From Fidelibacterota bacterium (GTDB taxonomy: Bacteria; Fidelibacterota; UBA8477; JABMPR01): 64,000 nt of DNA. A program made the position numbers and the translations under genes. The notes below the pieces were generated by a model. That model made no database searches. It worked only from the letters and a program-made list of their open reading frames with translations, and was not told the origin of the DNA. This document shows positions 1 through 7,623 of this stretch, piece after piece; positions within the stretch are counted from its first letter, which is position 1; each line of letters begins with the position of its first letter. The stretch covers positions 1-64,000 of the forward strand of contig JABHBL010000004.1 in the NCBI GenBank assembly GCA_018673925.1. Direction: 5' to 3'.

Positions 1-1
1 G

Positions 2-916
2 GGTTGGTCCCTGGAACTATTCGTTATGTGGTCAGAAGATTCCACCATGGACGGTTGGTATCTCACAACATCAAACGATACGGCATTAATGATTCCAGGT
101 ATTGCGATGAGTGAAGGAATCTTTATTCCCCTCGGAGAGGGTCACCTTCAAACACCCTTGTCTCTTCCAGCATCAGGCGAAACAATCACTCTTTTTAATG
201 GTTCAGATCAATGGATGGATGAGGTGCGCTATGGTGATGTTGAAAATTCTGAGGCTCCCAGTCCACCAGAGGGTTATAGCATTTGTCTGGATTACGATTT
301 GTATCACTATTGGTATCTGGATGGTTCACCCACCCTGGGTAGTGAAAATGATACCGATGGAGCCATGTGCACCATTGAAGGTTATGTCTATGATGGGGAT
401 GGAAATCCTGTAGAGGGGGTCGATGTTCGACATGCCAGGACCACCCATGAAGTGGACTCAGTATACGTGACTACGGATGCGTCCGGCTTCTATACTGTAG
501 AAAGGAAGGCGCGAAGTCTTTACCTGTCTGTATCAGAAGCAGATTACCAGGAGACTGATACTCTCTTTCAAGGTTGGCCAAACATCACACACCAGATTGA
601 TTTCACCCTGATGCCCCTGGTGGGGACGGATGATGAAGAGGTGCAGATACCTGATCAGTTTGAGCTCGCACAGAACTATCCCAACCCATTCAATGCATCC
701 ACATCAATTCAGTTTGGTTTACCATCTACCGGCCAGGTTCGCATAGATGTACTCAAGCTTGATGGTAGCCATGTCGCCAACATCCTGAACGAGAAGATGT
801 CGGCAGGTAGTCACACCTTTAGTTGGGATGCCACCAGTTTACCCAGTGGCATATATGTCTACACTCTGAACGCCGGGGACATAAAACTCTCACGGAAAAT
901 GATTCTCCTTAAATAG
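2..916 (+). CDS. Secreted protein with T9SS type A sorting domain (5' end missing)
   Basis: The reading frame is open to the left edge of the window, so this is the C-terminal 304 residues or so of a longer protein. The first part (to about residue 100) has alternating hydrophobic strands that could be a lamin-tail-like domain, but I am not sure of that. Next comes a carboxypeptidase-regulatory-like beta-sandwich, opening with EGYVYDGDGNPVEGV and containing TDASGFYTV. The last 80 residues are a Por secretion C-terminal sorting domain: QNYPNPFNASTSIQFGLP, then SAGSHTFSWDA, LPSGIYVYTL and a terminal KMILLK. By family knowledge such proteins are exported by Sec, carried through the type IX system and anchored or released at the surface. 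The catalytic or binding part, if any, lies upstream of the window. Confidence 0.85.
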   Translation, partial: GWSLELFVMWSEDSTMDGWYLTTSNDTALMIPGIAMSEGIFIPLGEGHLQTPLSLPASGETITLFNGSDQWMDEVRYGDVENSEAPSPPEGYSICLDYDLYHYWYLDGSPTLGSENDTDGAMCTIEGYVYDGDGNPVEGVDVRHARTTHEVDSVYVTTDASGFYTVERKARSLYLSVSEADYQETDTLFQGWPNITHQIDFTLMPLVGTDDEEVQIPDQFELAQNYPNPFNASTSIQFGLPSTGQVRIDVLKLDGSHVANILNEKMSAGSHTFSWDATSLPSGIYVYTLNAGDIKLSRKMILLK

Positions 917-1043
917 TGCAATCCCAGATTTTGCCGGGTCTATATTCAGCCCTTCAAGCATGTATCGATATGATACAGTTTAAAGTGTAACTCAGGTTTA
1001 GTTTAATGCTGTTATTTATAAAACTTAACTGTAAAGCTAAACC

Positions 1044-1457
1044 ATGAATATAAAACAAGTCATATTGCTTTGTGTAAGTGCCTGGGCAGCCTGGGGTTTT
1101 TCTGATCATGTGTTGGCAGAGTCTGTCCGTGGCTTTTTCGATGGTGCCACACCAGCCCACAAGGCGCACTCAAATCAGGTGATGAAGACCTTGTTGTTGA
1201 CCTTCTTTTTTGCAGGCTTTTTGTTAAGTCTCTTCAAGACGGCAGGCTGGTTTGATGCCTGGAAGCACACCTACTTCTCACAAGGATTAAAGGGTGCGGG
1301 TTTGGGCATTGCAGCTTTCAACATCTTTGCTGTCAAATCCTTTTTGACAGTGGCGCTTCTTGTTTTGTACATTGGTTGTTTTGGTGCCGGTCATGGCATT
1401 GGGATACTTGCAGGAAACACTCTGAAATCAATTTTTAGTCCTGAGAAAACTGAATAG
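1044..1457 (+). CDS. Small membrane protein of unknown function
   Basis: A 137-residue protein that I do not recognise. It starts with a signal-like or membrane segment (residues 4-24, ending near DHVLAES) and has at least two more hydrophobic stretches, about residues 47-66 and 95-125. The last is rich in Gly, with the run GCFGAGHGIGILAGN. The hydrophobic pattern and the sensible start support a real gene, but the ribosome binding site is weak. It stands between the T9SS cargo gene and an MFS transporter on the same strand, with gaps of over 100 bases on each side, so it is probably transcribed alone. Confidence 0.6.
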   Translation: MNIKQVILLCVSAWAAWGFSDHVLAESVRGFFDGATPAHKAHSNQVMKTLLLTFFFAGFLLSLFKTAGWFDAWKHTYFSQGLKGAGLGIAAFNIFAVKSFLTVALLVLYIGCFGAGHGIGILAGNTLKSIFSPEKTE

Positions 1458-1552
1458 CCATTAACAGTGGCAGCTTTTGCTTGACAAAGAATACCCTCAA
1501 AGACATCTTAGCCAACTTCAGAGAACATGTATTTCTAATATAGCGAACGACC

Positions 1553-1578
1553 GATCCCGGAATTATTAAATCGGGATC
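1553..1578. promoter_or_regulatory. Inverted repeat ahead of the MFS gene
   Basis: The arms GATCCCG (1553-1559) and CGGGATC (1572-1578) are perfect complements separated by 12 AT-rich bases. The repeat lies about 30 bases before the preferred MFS start. It could be an operator or a small RNA hairpin. There is no T-run after it, so a terminator is unlikely. Confidence 0.35.
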
Positions 1579-1608
1579 ACAATGAATATTCACAGGAGAA
1601 TGTCATAC

Positions 1609-2841
1609 ATGGAGCAGAATCAATTCAGGGTGTACGGATATCGCTGGGTGGTGCTTTCAGTATTTATGCTGGTCATCTTTATGAATCAGGTGAGTTGGAT
1701 TACTTTTGCTGCAATCACGGGTCCAGCGGCTGCTTTCTATCATGTCTCAGATCTACAAATTGGACTATTGTCTCTTATGTTTATGTTGGTCTATATCGTT
1801 GTGTCCGTGCCGGCCTCCTGGATTATAGATACTTATGGTATTCGACTTTCGGTAGGTATCGGTGCGGCCCTGACGGGCATCTTTGGTCTCATGCGGGGAC
1901 TCGTAGCAGATGATTATAGCTTGGTTTTAATTGCTCAGGTGGGAATCGCAGTGGGTCAGCCCTTTATCCTGAATGCCATGACCAGTGTGGCTGCGCGTTG
2001 GTTTCCTGTAGGTATGCGTGCCATGGCGGCAGGCATGGGATCTCTGGCTATGTACGTTGGTATTACCGTCGGATTGGTACTGACACCCTCCCTTAGTATT
2101 CATTTCGAGATTACAGGTATGCTGTTGATTTATGGTATTGCCTCGCCTTTGGTAGCCATACTCTTTTTTGTTTTTGCCAAAGATCGACCACCTACACCTC
2201 CTTGCGCACCAGAAGACGAAGAGCGATCTCTGGTCTATGATGGACTCAAGGAAGCATTACAGCGCCGAAATTTCATTTACCTGCTCATTCTGTTCTTTGT
2301 TGGCCTGGGTGTTTTTAATGCGGTGACGACCTGGGTAGAGGATATCGTCAGACCTCGAGGCTTCTCAGTTATTCAGGCTGGAAACATTGGTGGCCTCATG
2401 ATTTTCGGAGGCATTTTGGGGGCCATCATCATGCCGATACTCTCTGACAGGTCTGGCAAGCGGACGCCCTTTTTGAGAGCTATTGTGGGCGGATCTATCC
2501 TGGGATTGATGGGGATAACTTTTGCACAGGGATACTGGCTATTGCTGCTTTCTGCCTTTGTCTTTGGCTTTTTTCTACTTAGTGCCGGCCCTCTGGGATT
2601 TCAATATGGCGCAGAAATCACCTATCCAGCCCCAGAGGGGACATCAAATGGCTTGATGCTTCTGGTAGGTCAAATCTCAGGGATCATTTTTATCTTGGCC
2701 ATGGATATTTTCAAGAATCCCGTCACGGGATCCATGTCGGGTCCGCTTAGTGTGCTTATAGGATTCATGTTCATCGCACTGGTGTTAAGCACAGGGCTAA
2801 AAGAAGCTCCGGGTCATTCGCAAGGACAAAGCCAGGAGTAA
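1609..2841 (+). CDS. MFS-family transporter
   Basis: A polytopic inner-membrane protein of about 410 residues with the twelve hydrophobic segments expected of the major facilitator superfamily. A basic cytoplasmic loop follows the sixth segment (KDRPPTPPCAPEDEERS), and the second half begins near ALQRRNFIYLLILFF. The motif SDRSGKRTP matches the MFS loop signature with D-R-x-G-[KR]-R. The frame is open from an ATG at 1582, but AGGAG at 1594-1598 is placed best for the ATG at 1609, which also removes a non-family N-terminus. The substrate cannot be told from sequence. The only clue is position: it lies two genes before a sugar-phosphate microcompartment operon, but it is separated from it by that operon's own promoter, so a role in uptake for that pathway is only a guess. 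Confidence 0.85.
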   Translation: MEQNQFRVYGYRWVVLSVFMLVIFMNQVSWITFAAITGPAAAFYHVSDLQIGLLSLMFMLVYIVVSVPASWIIDTYGIRLSVGIGAALTGIFGLMRGLVADDYSLVLIAQVGIAVGQPFILNAMTSVAARWFPVGMRAMAAGMGSLAMYVGITVGLVLTPSLSIHFEITGMLLIYGIASPLVAILFFVFAKDRPPTPPCAPEDEERSLVYDGLKEALQRRNFIYLLILFFVGLGVFNAVTTWVEDIVRPRGFSVIQAGNIGGLMIFGGILGAIIMPILSDRSGKRTPFLRAIVGGSILGLMGITFAQGYWLLLLSAFVFGFFLLSAGPLGFQYGAEITYPAPEGTSNGLMLLVGQISGIIFILAMDIFKNPVTGSMSGPLSVLIGFMFIALVLSTGLKEAPGHSQGQSQE

Positions 2842-2869
2842 GGAAATATACATATAAGAAGGGTTTTTT

Positions 2870-3412
2870 ATGAATAAGGTGTTTTTTAAAGTGATAGTTG
2901 GGCTGATTGTGTTCTCTCTTCAGGTTGGATACGCACAGCTTCCTAAATTAAAGCTTTCCGCCCCAAAGAAGCCTACGGTGGTTTACGATAGAATGGATGT
3001 TAAGTCTATCAAGTCCAAGAAGGCCAAAGTTGAGTTTGTGTATATCGTTGACAACCCCAACTCTTTTGGTGTTGATCACATCAAGGCGGATTATGAACTT
3101 TTATTAAAAGGCAAGTCTGCGGCTAAAGGAAAAGATGTAACCTTCACCATTCCTGCCAAGACGAAGCAAGAATTTAAGTTGCCCCTTGAAATAAATTATC
3201 TGGATGCCTTTGAGTCGGCCGGCATGTTGGCTAAGACAATCGCCAAGGGCAAGAAAAGCATTCCATTTCAGATGGATATAACATTTAAAATAAAAGTAAA
3301 GCCACTCAAATTTGACGTTCCCATCACCACGAAGGGCGATCTTCCTCTGCCCAAAGCAAAGGTCAAAGCCCCGAAAAAACCAAAGCTAAAAAAGAAGAAA
3401 CTTAAGTTTTAG
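2870..3412 (+). CDS. LEA14-like (LEA type 2 family) exported protein
   Basis: A 180-residue protein with a signal peptide (residues 1-22, ending GYAQ). The mature part reads as one LEA type 2 / WHy beta-sandwich: strands around KAKVEFVYIVDNPNSFGV, DYELLLKGKSAAKGKDVTF and QEFKLPLEINYLDAF. The NPNSFGV turn is the family's typical N-P-N motif. The C-terminal 30 residues are a run of Lys and Pro with no predicted fold. Related proteins in bacteria sit in the periplasm or outer membrane and have no settled function. It is 28 bases after the MFS gene with its own ribosome binding site (AAGAAGGG), so the two may be co-transcribed. Confidence 0.7.
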   Translation: MNKVFFKVIVGLIVFSLQVGYAQLPKLKLSAPKKPTVVYDRMDVKSIKSKKAKVEFVYIVDNPNSFGVDHIKADYELLLKGKSAAKGKDVTFTIPAKTKQEFKLPLEINYLDAFESAGMLAKTIAKGKKSIPFQMDITFKIKVKPLKFDVPITTKGDLPLPKAKVKAPKKPKLKKKKLKF

Positions 3413-3461
3413 GATGACAAGCACCCTCAGTAATAGCTAGTGATCTTGGGTGGATTACCCC

Positions 3462-3490
3462 TTGACATGGCAAAGACAAGCACATAACTT
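3462..3490 (+). promoter_or_regulatory. Predicted sigma-70 promoter of the BMC operon
   Basis: A perfect -35 box TTGACA (3462-3467) is followed after 17 bases by TAACTT (3485-3490) as -10. Transcription would start near 3497, inside the operator-like repeats just upstream of the SorC-type regulator. Confidence 0.55.
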
Positions 3491-3524
3491 GAACACATGT
3501 TATACCTCAGTGAACATATGTTCA
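3490..3524. promoter_or_regulatory. Operator-like repeats for the SorC/DeoR-type regulator
   Basis: TGAACATATGTTCA (3511-3524) is a perfect 14-base palindrome. A second, imperfect copy, TGAACACATGTTA (3490-3502), lies 21 bases upstream and overlaps the predicted start of transcription. The perfect copy ends 7 bases before the regulator's ATG. One palindrome plus a nearby related copy is also how the B. subtilis DeoR operator is organised. I infer autoregulation of the whole operon, relieved by a phosphorylated pentose. Confidence 0.55.
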
Positions 3525-3531
3525 GGACGAT

Positions 3532-4482
3532 ATGAGTCCAGTAGCTGTAGATAGAAACCTGCTTGTCCTGGAGGCTGCCCGTCTCTACTACGAGCACAAT
3601 CTCAACCAGGCTCAGATTGCCACCAAGCTGGAGGTCTCACGTCCTGGTGTATCTCGTTTGCTTCAAGAGGCTAGGGACAATGGAATCGTGAAGATCCAGA
3701 TTGTGGATCCTAGTGCCTCCGGAACCCGACTTGAGTCAGCCCTCCGAGAGCAGTATTCTCTCAAACATGTTGTGGTGGTCCCCTCTGACCCGAATGAGTC
3801 TGTCATTAAATCCAGACTCGGTTCTGCCCTTATAAATCTTTTAGATACAATGTTAATTGAGAATACCACGCTGGGCGTGTCCTGGGGCTCAACCCTCCAG
3901 GCTGCTACAGAACATCTCAAACCACGCTCTATTGACAATATGACAGTGGTCCAGCTCAACGGTGGTGTTTCCAAAGCAGAGTTAGATACCCACGCCAGCG
4001 AAATCGCCAGACGTATGGGTGATAACTACCTTGCCATACCCTATTTATTACCATTACCGGCCATCGTGGATACACCTGAACTAAAACAGGCCATTACCTC
4101 TGATCGCCACATTGCCAAAACCTTGAAACTGGCTAGGGAAGCAGACATCGCCGCCTTTACCATCGGAGCATTTGGATCAAAATCGGTGCTGGTCCAGGCT
4201 GACTATTTTGAAGAAGCTGAGGTTCAAGAGCTGATTGATCAGGGTGCCGTTGCCGATATCTGTTCACGTCTCATCAAGGCTGACGGCAGTATCTGTTCGC
4301 CAGAATTGGATGATCGTACCATTGGTATCGAGTTGAATGAACTCCAGGCCAAGCCTAACTCCATCGCTGTTGCCGGCGGTGCTGAAAAGGCCATGGCGGT
4401 CAAGGCAGGACTGGCTGGAGGCTATTTTCACAGCCTCATTACAGACGAAGATGTAGCTGTCACACTATTAGGTGAGGATTAA
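3532..4482 (+). CDS. SorC/DeoR-family sugar-phosphate-responsive regulator
   Basis: A 316-residue transcription factor. The N-terminal helix-turn-helix is clear (about residues 14-60: [20 protein letters not shown], then [18 protein letters not shown]). The rest is the sugar-binding domain of the SorC family, with [31 protein letters not shown] and a C-terminal [16 protein letters not shown]. subtilis DeoR, which senses deoxyribose-5-phosphate, belongs to this family. That matches the aldolase encoded next, so deoxyribose-5-phosphate or ribose-5-phosphate is the likely inducer. It is the first gene of the microcompartment operon, and its stop codon lies 1 base before the next start. Confidence 0.88.
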   Translation: MSPVAVDRNLLVLEAARLYYEHNLNQAQIATKLEVSRPGVSRLLQEARDNGIVKIQIVDPSASGTRLESALREQYSLKHVVVVPSDPNESVIKSRLGSALINLLDTMLIENTTLGVSWGSTLQAATEHLKPRSIDNMTVVQLNGGVSKAELDTHASEIARRMGDNYLAIPYLLPLPAIVDTPELKQAITSDRHIAKTLKLAREADIAAFTIGAFGSKSVLVQADYFEEAEVQELIDQGAVADICSRLIKADGSICSPELDDRTIGIELNELQAKPNSIAVAGGAEKAMAVKAGLAGGYFHSLITDEDVAVTLLGED

Positions 4483-4483
4483 T

Positions 4484-5893
4484 ATGAGTATTACCATAGC
4501 CTTAGGCGCAGATCATGGGGGCTATCCTCTCAAGGAAGCCATCAAAAAATTTCTGAAAAAAGAGGGGTACAAGACCATTGATTGTGGAACTGATTCCACA
4601 GATGCTGTTGACTATCCGGTGTTTGCCGCAAAAGTCGCCCGCCAGGTCGCCTCAGGCGCTACCCGCTTTGGAGTAATTGTAGATGGTGCCGGGATTGGAT
4701 CATCCATGGCAGCCAATAAAATTGCCGGTGTTCGAGCCGCCCTGTGCTATGACCTCTCCAGTGCCAATAATGCCCGTGAGCACAATGATGCCAACGTTCT
4801 GACTCTTGGGTCGGGGTTAATTGGCTCGTCATTGGCCCAACAAATCGTCAAAAAATTTATAACCACGGAATGTACCGAGGATCGTCATTTAAAACGCGTT
4901 GGTATGATCGATGATCTACAAACGACAAAGGAAGAATCTGAGAAAATGGAAACAACCATAAAAGATCAGGATTTGGGGTCACTAAGTGATGCTGATATTC
5001 TGAAAATCGCCGAGCGAGTAGGTCAGATTGTCCAGGCCTCAGCGGGAAATGTGACCGCCAATCCACAGATCACCAGCAGTCACGACCATCAGGACACAGA
5101 CATGGTCTGTCGCTGTGGGGTCTGTGCCGAGAAGCAACCTGATACGTATCGTAAATTCATGGACTTTGGTGTGGAGCGTCTGGGGCTTCACGATGCCACA
5201 GGAGCAGCATCAGTTCCTGAGGATGTGGCCAAGTGTATTGATCATACCGTCCTCAAACCAGATGCCACAGAAGATGATATCAAGACCCTGTGTGCTGAGG
5301 CTGATGAGTTTCAGTTCGCCACAGTGTGTATCAGTCCCAGCTATGTCCCTCTGGCAGCCAAAGAATTAGCAAACTCTAGTGTCAAGGTATGTACAGTAGT
5401 TGGATTCCCCTCAGGAGCCCATCATCCTACCATCAAGGCCATGGAAACTCGTCGGGCTATCCGTGATGGTGCCGAGGAAATCGATATGGTTATCAATGTG
5501 GGTGCCCTGAAGAGTGGCAACGATGAATTGGTTTACCGCGATATCCGCATGGTCTGTGAGGCCTGTGAAGACGGTGGCGCTATTTCTAAGGTGATCATTG
5601 AAGCAGCATTGTTAAATGATGATGAGAAAGTCCGCGCCTGTACGCTTGCTAAAAAAGCCCGCGCAGATTTTGTCAAGACTTCAACTGGTTTTGGACCCCA
5701 TGGAGCTACTGCAGCTGATGTTGAACTCATGGCTAGAACCGTAGCCAATACGGGCATCGGTGTCAAAGCTGCAGGTGGAATCAGATCTTTTGAAGATGCT
5801 CAGGATATGATCAAGGCTGGAGCAACCAGAATTGGTGCCAGTGCTGGAATTGCAATTGTTAAAAAAGCCCGTACCATCACCATGTCCAGCTAA
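4484..5893 (+). CDS. rpiB-deoC: RpiB-like isomerase fused to deoxyribose-phosphate aldolase (DeoC)
   Basis: A 469-residue fusion. ATG 4484 is chosen over GTG 4472 because AGGTGAGG (4470-4477) is well placed for it. Residues 1-150 are RpiB/LacAB-like: D10-H11 and H100 (REHNDANVL) are conserved, but the catalytic Cys of E. coli RpiB (C66) is Asp67 here (VDGAGIG). Residues 245-469 are DeoC: Schiff-base K398 (FVKTSTGFG), K428 (GVKAAGGIR) and D334 (EEIDMVI) are all present, so aldolase activity is expected (deoxyribose-5-phosphate to glyceraldehyde-3-phosphate plus acetaldehyde). The linker holds an amphipathic helix (about 168-188), which could be a cargo-targeting peptide, and a cysteine cluster CRCGVC (209-214). 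It is the first enzyme of the BMC operon; its acetaldehyde would feed the aldehyde dehydrogenase. Confidence 0.93.
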   Translation: MSITIALGADHGGYPLKEAIKKFLKKEGYKTIDCGTDSTDAVDYPVFAAKVARQVASGATRFGVIVDGAGIGSSMAANKIAGVRAALCYDLSSANNAREHNDANVLTLGSGLIGSSLAQQIVKKFITTECTEDRHLKRVGMIDDLQTTKEESEKMETTIKDQDLGSLSDADILKIAERVGQIVQASAGNVTANPQITSSHDHQDTDMVCRCGVCAEKQPDTYRKFMDFGVERLGLHDATGAASVPEDVAKCIDHTVLKPDATEDDIKTLCAEADEFQFATVCISPSYVPLAAKELANSSVKVCTVVGFPSGAHHPTIKAMETRRAIRDGAEEIDMVINVGALKSGNDELVYRDIRMVCEACEDGGAISKVIIEAALLNDDEKVRACTLAKKARADFVKTSTGFGPHGATAADVELMARTVANTGIGVKAAGGIRSFEDAQDMIKAGATRIGASAGIAIVKKARTITMSS

Positions 5894-5922
5894 TTGAATA
5901 TGTTTTTATATTTGAAAAATAA

Positions 5923-5963
5923 GGTTTGTCTCCCTGAGGCTCTCGAAGGGTCTGAGACAAACC
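5923..5963. repeat. Intergenic hairpin repeat, core family A
   Basis: Arms GGTTTGTCTC (5923-5932) and GAGACAAACC (5954-5963) enclose the core CCTGAGGCTCTCGAAGGG. It lies between the aldolase fusion and the first shell gene. Confidence 0.7.
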
Positions 5964-5970
5964 GAAAACA

Positions 5971-6011
5971 AAGAATCGCCATACTTCGACAAGCTCAGCA
6001 AGACGATTCTT
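5971..6011. repeat. Intergenic hairpin repeat, core family A
   Basis: Arms AAGAATCG (5971-5978) and CGATTCTT (6004-6011) enclose the core ACTTCGACAAGCTCAGCAAG. The stem is unrelated to that of the neighbouring copy, while the core is the complement-type version of the same motif. Confidence 0.7.
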
Positions 6012-6060
6012 CAATTGGTCATGATGTTGAAAGCCATTGTCCAATTAAAAGGAATATTAA

Positions 6061-6696
6061 ATGAGTGTAGATTTAAGATCATATGTCTTTCTAGATAACT
6101 TGCAACCCCAGCACGCGGCCTTCTTTTGCACCATAGCCAGAGGCTTCTTACCACTCACCGGCATGGCATCGCTGTATGTTGAGATTTCACCAGGAATAGA
6201 GATCAACAGGATTACTGATATTGCGCTGAAGTCAACCAATGTGACACCAGGACTACAAATTGTGGAAAGGCTATATGGTTTACTTGAAATCCATTCATTT
6301 TCTCAGGCCGATGTCCGTCAAGCTGGCTCAGCCATCCTTGATGCCCTTGAGTTGAAAGAGTCAGATCGCTGGAAACCCCGGGTGGTCTCAAGCCAAATCA
6401 TTCGCAACATTGATGATCACCAAACCCAATTGATTAATCGTATGCGCCATGGCAACATGATTATCCCTGGTGAATCCATGTATGTCATGGAATGTGTGCC
6501 AGCAGCCTATGCAGCCCTGGCCGCCAATGAAGCCGAAAAGGCCGCCGATATCAATATTCTGGAAGTGCGGGCTACAGGAAGTTTTGGTCGTGTATATTTA
6601 GGTGGAGACGAAAAAGATATAGATGTAGCCTGGCAGGCTGCAGAGCATGCCCTTGAAGGGGTTGAAGGTCGTGATCCAGAAGCCAAGAAGAAATAA
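6061..6696 (+). CDS. BMC-T (tandem-domain) shell protein
   Basis: A 211-residue shell protein with two BMC domains in tandem. The first (about residues 5-105) contains [21 protein letters not shown]; the second (about 110-205) contains [20 protein letters not shown] and the pore-side segment [13 protein letters not shown]. Such proteins form trimeric pseudohexamers tiling the facets of a microcompartment. The wording of the sequence is close to my memory of the Haliangium ochraceum BMC-T proteins, some of which stack as double layers with gated pores. A good ribosome binding site (AAAAGGAAT) precedes the ATG. It follows the aldolase fusion after a repeat-filled gap of 167 bases. Confidence 0.93.
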   Translation: MSVDLRSYVFLDNLQPQHAAFFCTIARGFLPLTGMASLYVEISPGIEINRITDIALKSTNVTPGLQIVERLYGLLEIHSFSQADVRQAGSAILDALELKESDRWKPRVVSSQIIRNIDDHQTQLINRMRHGNMIIPGESMYVMECVPAAYAALAANEAEKAADINILEVRATGSFGRVYLGGDEKDIDVAWQAAEHALEGVEGRDPEAKKK

Positions 6697-6721
6697 AGAT
6701 TAAACGCATGCTTTTTGAAAT

Positions 6722-6798
6722 GTCTTTGCGAGGAGCAAAGTGACGAAGCAATCTCGGTCTCGGGATCGCCGCGCTCTTTCCAATCACTCGCGAAGACC
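6722..6798. repeat. Intergenic palindromic repeat, family B
   Basis: The ends GTCTTTGCGAG (6722-6732) and CTCGCGAAGAC (6788-6798) are complementary with one mismatch. Inside are GACGAAGCAATCTCGG and GGATCGCCGCGCTC. This is the only copy of this family that I found here. It is unlike family A and lies between the BMC-T and BMC-H genes. Confidence 0.65.
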
Positions 6799-6878
6799 TA
6801 AGTCTAAAAAGAGCATGTGAACGCACAATAAATGATGAAAAAATTAACGCAAAGAAATAACAAACAGGAGGCAATAAA

Positions 6879-7190
6879 ATGTCTGAAGCTCTAGGAATGT
6901 TAGAAACCAGAGGATACCCCGCAGCAGTTGAAGCAGCTGATGCTATGGTCAAAGCTGCCAAGGTTGAATTGGTAGAGTATGAAAAAACAGGTGGCGGTTA
7001 TGTAACCGTTGTGATCCGTGGTGATGTTGCTGCTGTAAAAGCAGCTTGTGATGCTGGCCGTGCCGGTGCTGCCCGAGTGGGTGAGATCGTTGCCGTTCAT
7101 ATCATTGCCCGCCCTCATCCAAATGTGGATGCAGTTTTACCTCTCGGTCGTAACAAAGAAGGTAAAGCCGAACTGGCCAAAAGATCCTAA
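6879..7190 (+). CDS. BMC-H hexameric shell protein (PduA/EutM type)
   Basis: A 103-residue protein that is a single BMC (PF00936-type) domain, the usual length. It opens with [20 protein letters not shown], has the pore-loop stretch [19 protein letters not shown] and ends with the typical [17 protein letters not shown]. The pore tip reads K36-T-G-G-G, so the position of the PduA pore serine (S40) is glycine, which would give a slightly wider, less polar pore (inference). It forms the bulk of the shell facets in known compartments. A strong ribosome binding site (ACAGGAGG) stands before the ATG, in keeping with a need for high expression. Confidence 0.96.
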   Translation: MSEALGMLETRGYPAAVEAADAMVKAAKVELVEYEKTGGGYVTVVIRGDVAAVKAACDAGRAGAARVGEIVAVHIIARPHPNVDAVLPLGRNKEGKAELAKRS

Positions 7191-7205
7191 GTCAGGGGTG
7201 ACCCT

Positions 7206-7505
7206 ATGATCCTGGCAAAAGTTGTTGGGACCGTTGTGGCCAGTCAGAAAGAGCCTAGTATGGATGGACTCAAATTTCTGACCCTGCAACAGGTCGATAT
7301 AGAGGGTAAAGCTAAGGGCGGATTTGTCATTGCAGCAGATGCCATGGGCGCTGGAGCCGGAGAAATGGTTCTATATGCCAGTGGAAGCTCAGCCCGTCAG
7401 ACCAAAGTTACCGAGAACCGACCCTGCGATGCAGTGGTTATGGCCATCGTTGATAATTGGGAGATTGATGGCAAGCTCAAGTACAAAAAGGGACGGGATG
7501 ACTAA
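7206..7505 (+). CDS. BMC-P pentameric vertex protein (EutN/CcmL type), copy 1
   Basis: A 99-residue EutN/CcmL-family protein. The N-terminus [21 protein letters not shown] and the C-terminal [12 protein letters not shown] are typical, as is [19 protein letters not shown] in the middle. These proteins form pentamers that cap the vertices of the shell. It starts 15 bases after the BMC-H gene. Two more copies lie later in the operon; this one has the longest C-terminus, with a basic tail ([10 protein letters not shown]). Confidence 0.93.
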   Translation: MILAKVVGTVVASQKEPSMDGLKFLTLQQVDIEGKAKGGFVIAADAMGAGAGEMVLYASGSSARQTKVTENRPCDAVVMAIVDNWEIDGKLKYKKGRDD

Positions 7506-7516
7506 TTGCCCGCTTA

Positions 7517-7560
7517 TGACTTGTCTGAAAACCCTTCGAGGACCTCAGGGAGACAAGTCA
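7517..7560. repeat. Intergenic hairpin repeat, core family A
   Basis: Arms TGACTTGTCT (7517-7526) and AGACAAGTCA (7551-7560) enclose the core CCCTTCGAGGACCTCAGGG. It lies between the first BMC-P gene and the aldehyde dehydrogenase gene. Confidence 0.7.
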
Positions 7561-7564
7561 AATA

Positions 7565-7603
7565 ATTTTCGTCATGCTGAGGCTCTCGAAGTACGACGAA
7601 AAT
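7565..7603. repeat. Intergenic hairpin repeat, core family A
   Basis: Arms ATTTTCGTC (7565-7573) and GACGAAAAT (7595-7603) enclose ATGCTGAGGCTCTCGAAGTAC. It directly follows another copy with a different stem. Confidence 0.7.
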
Positions 7604-7623
7604 GTAGGTATCGGAGGTAGGAC

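Noticed and set aside
954..1169. 71-codon frame on the minus strand
   Set aside because: It overlaps the start of the small membrane protein gene, has no ribosome binding site, and its composition is not protein-like.
1481..1509. TTGACA upstream of the MFS gene as a promoter
   Set aside because: The box is perfect, but at 17 bases there is only CATCTT, so no acceptable -10 box pairs with it.
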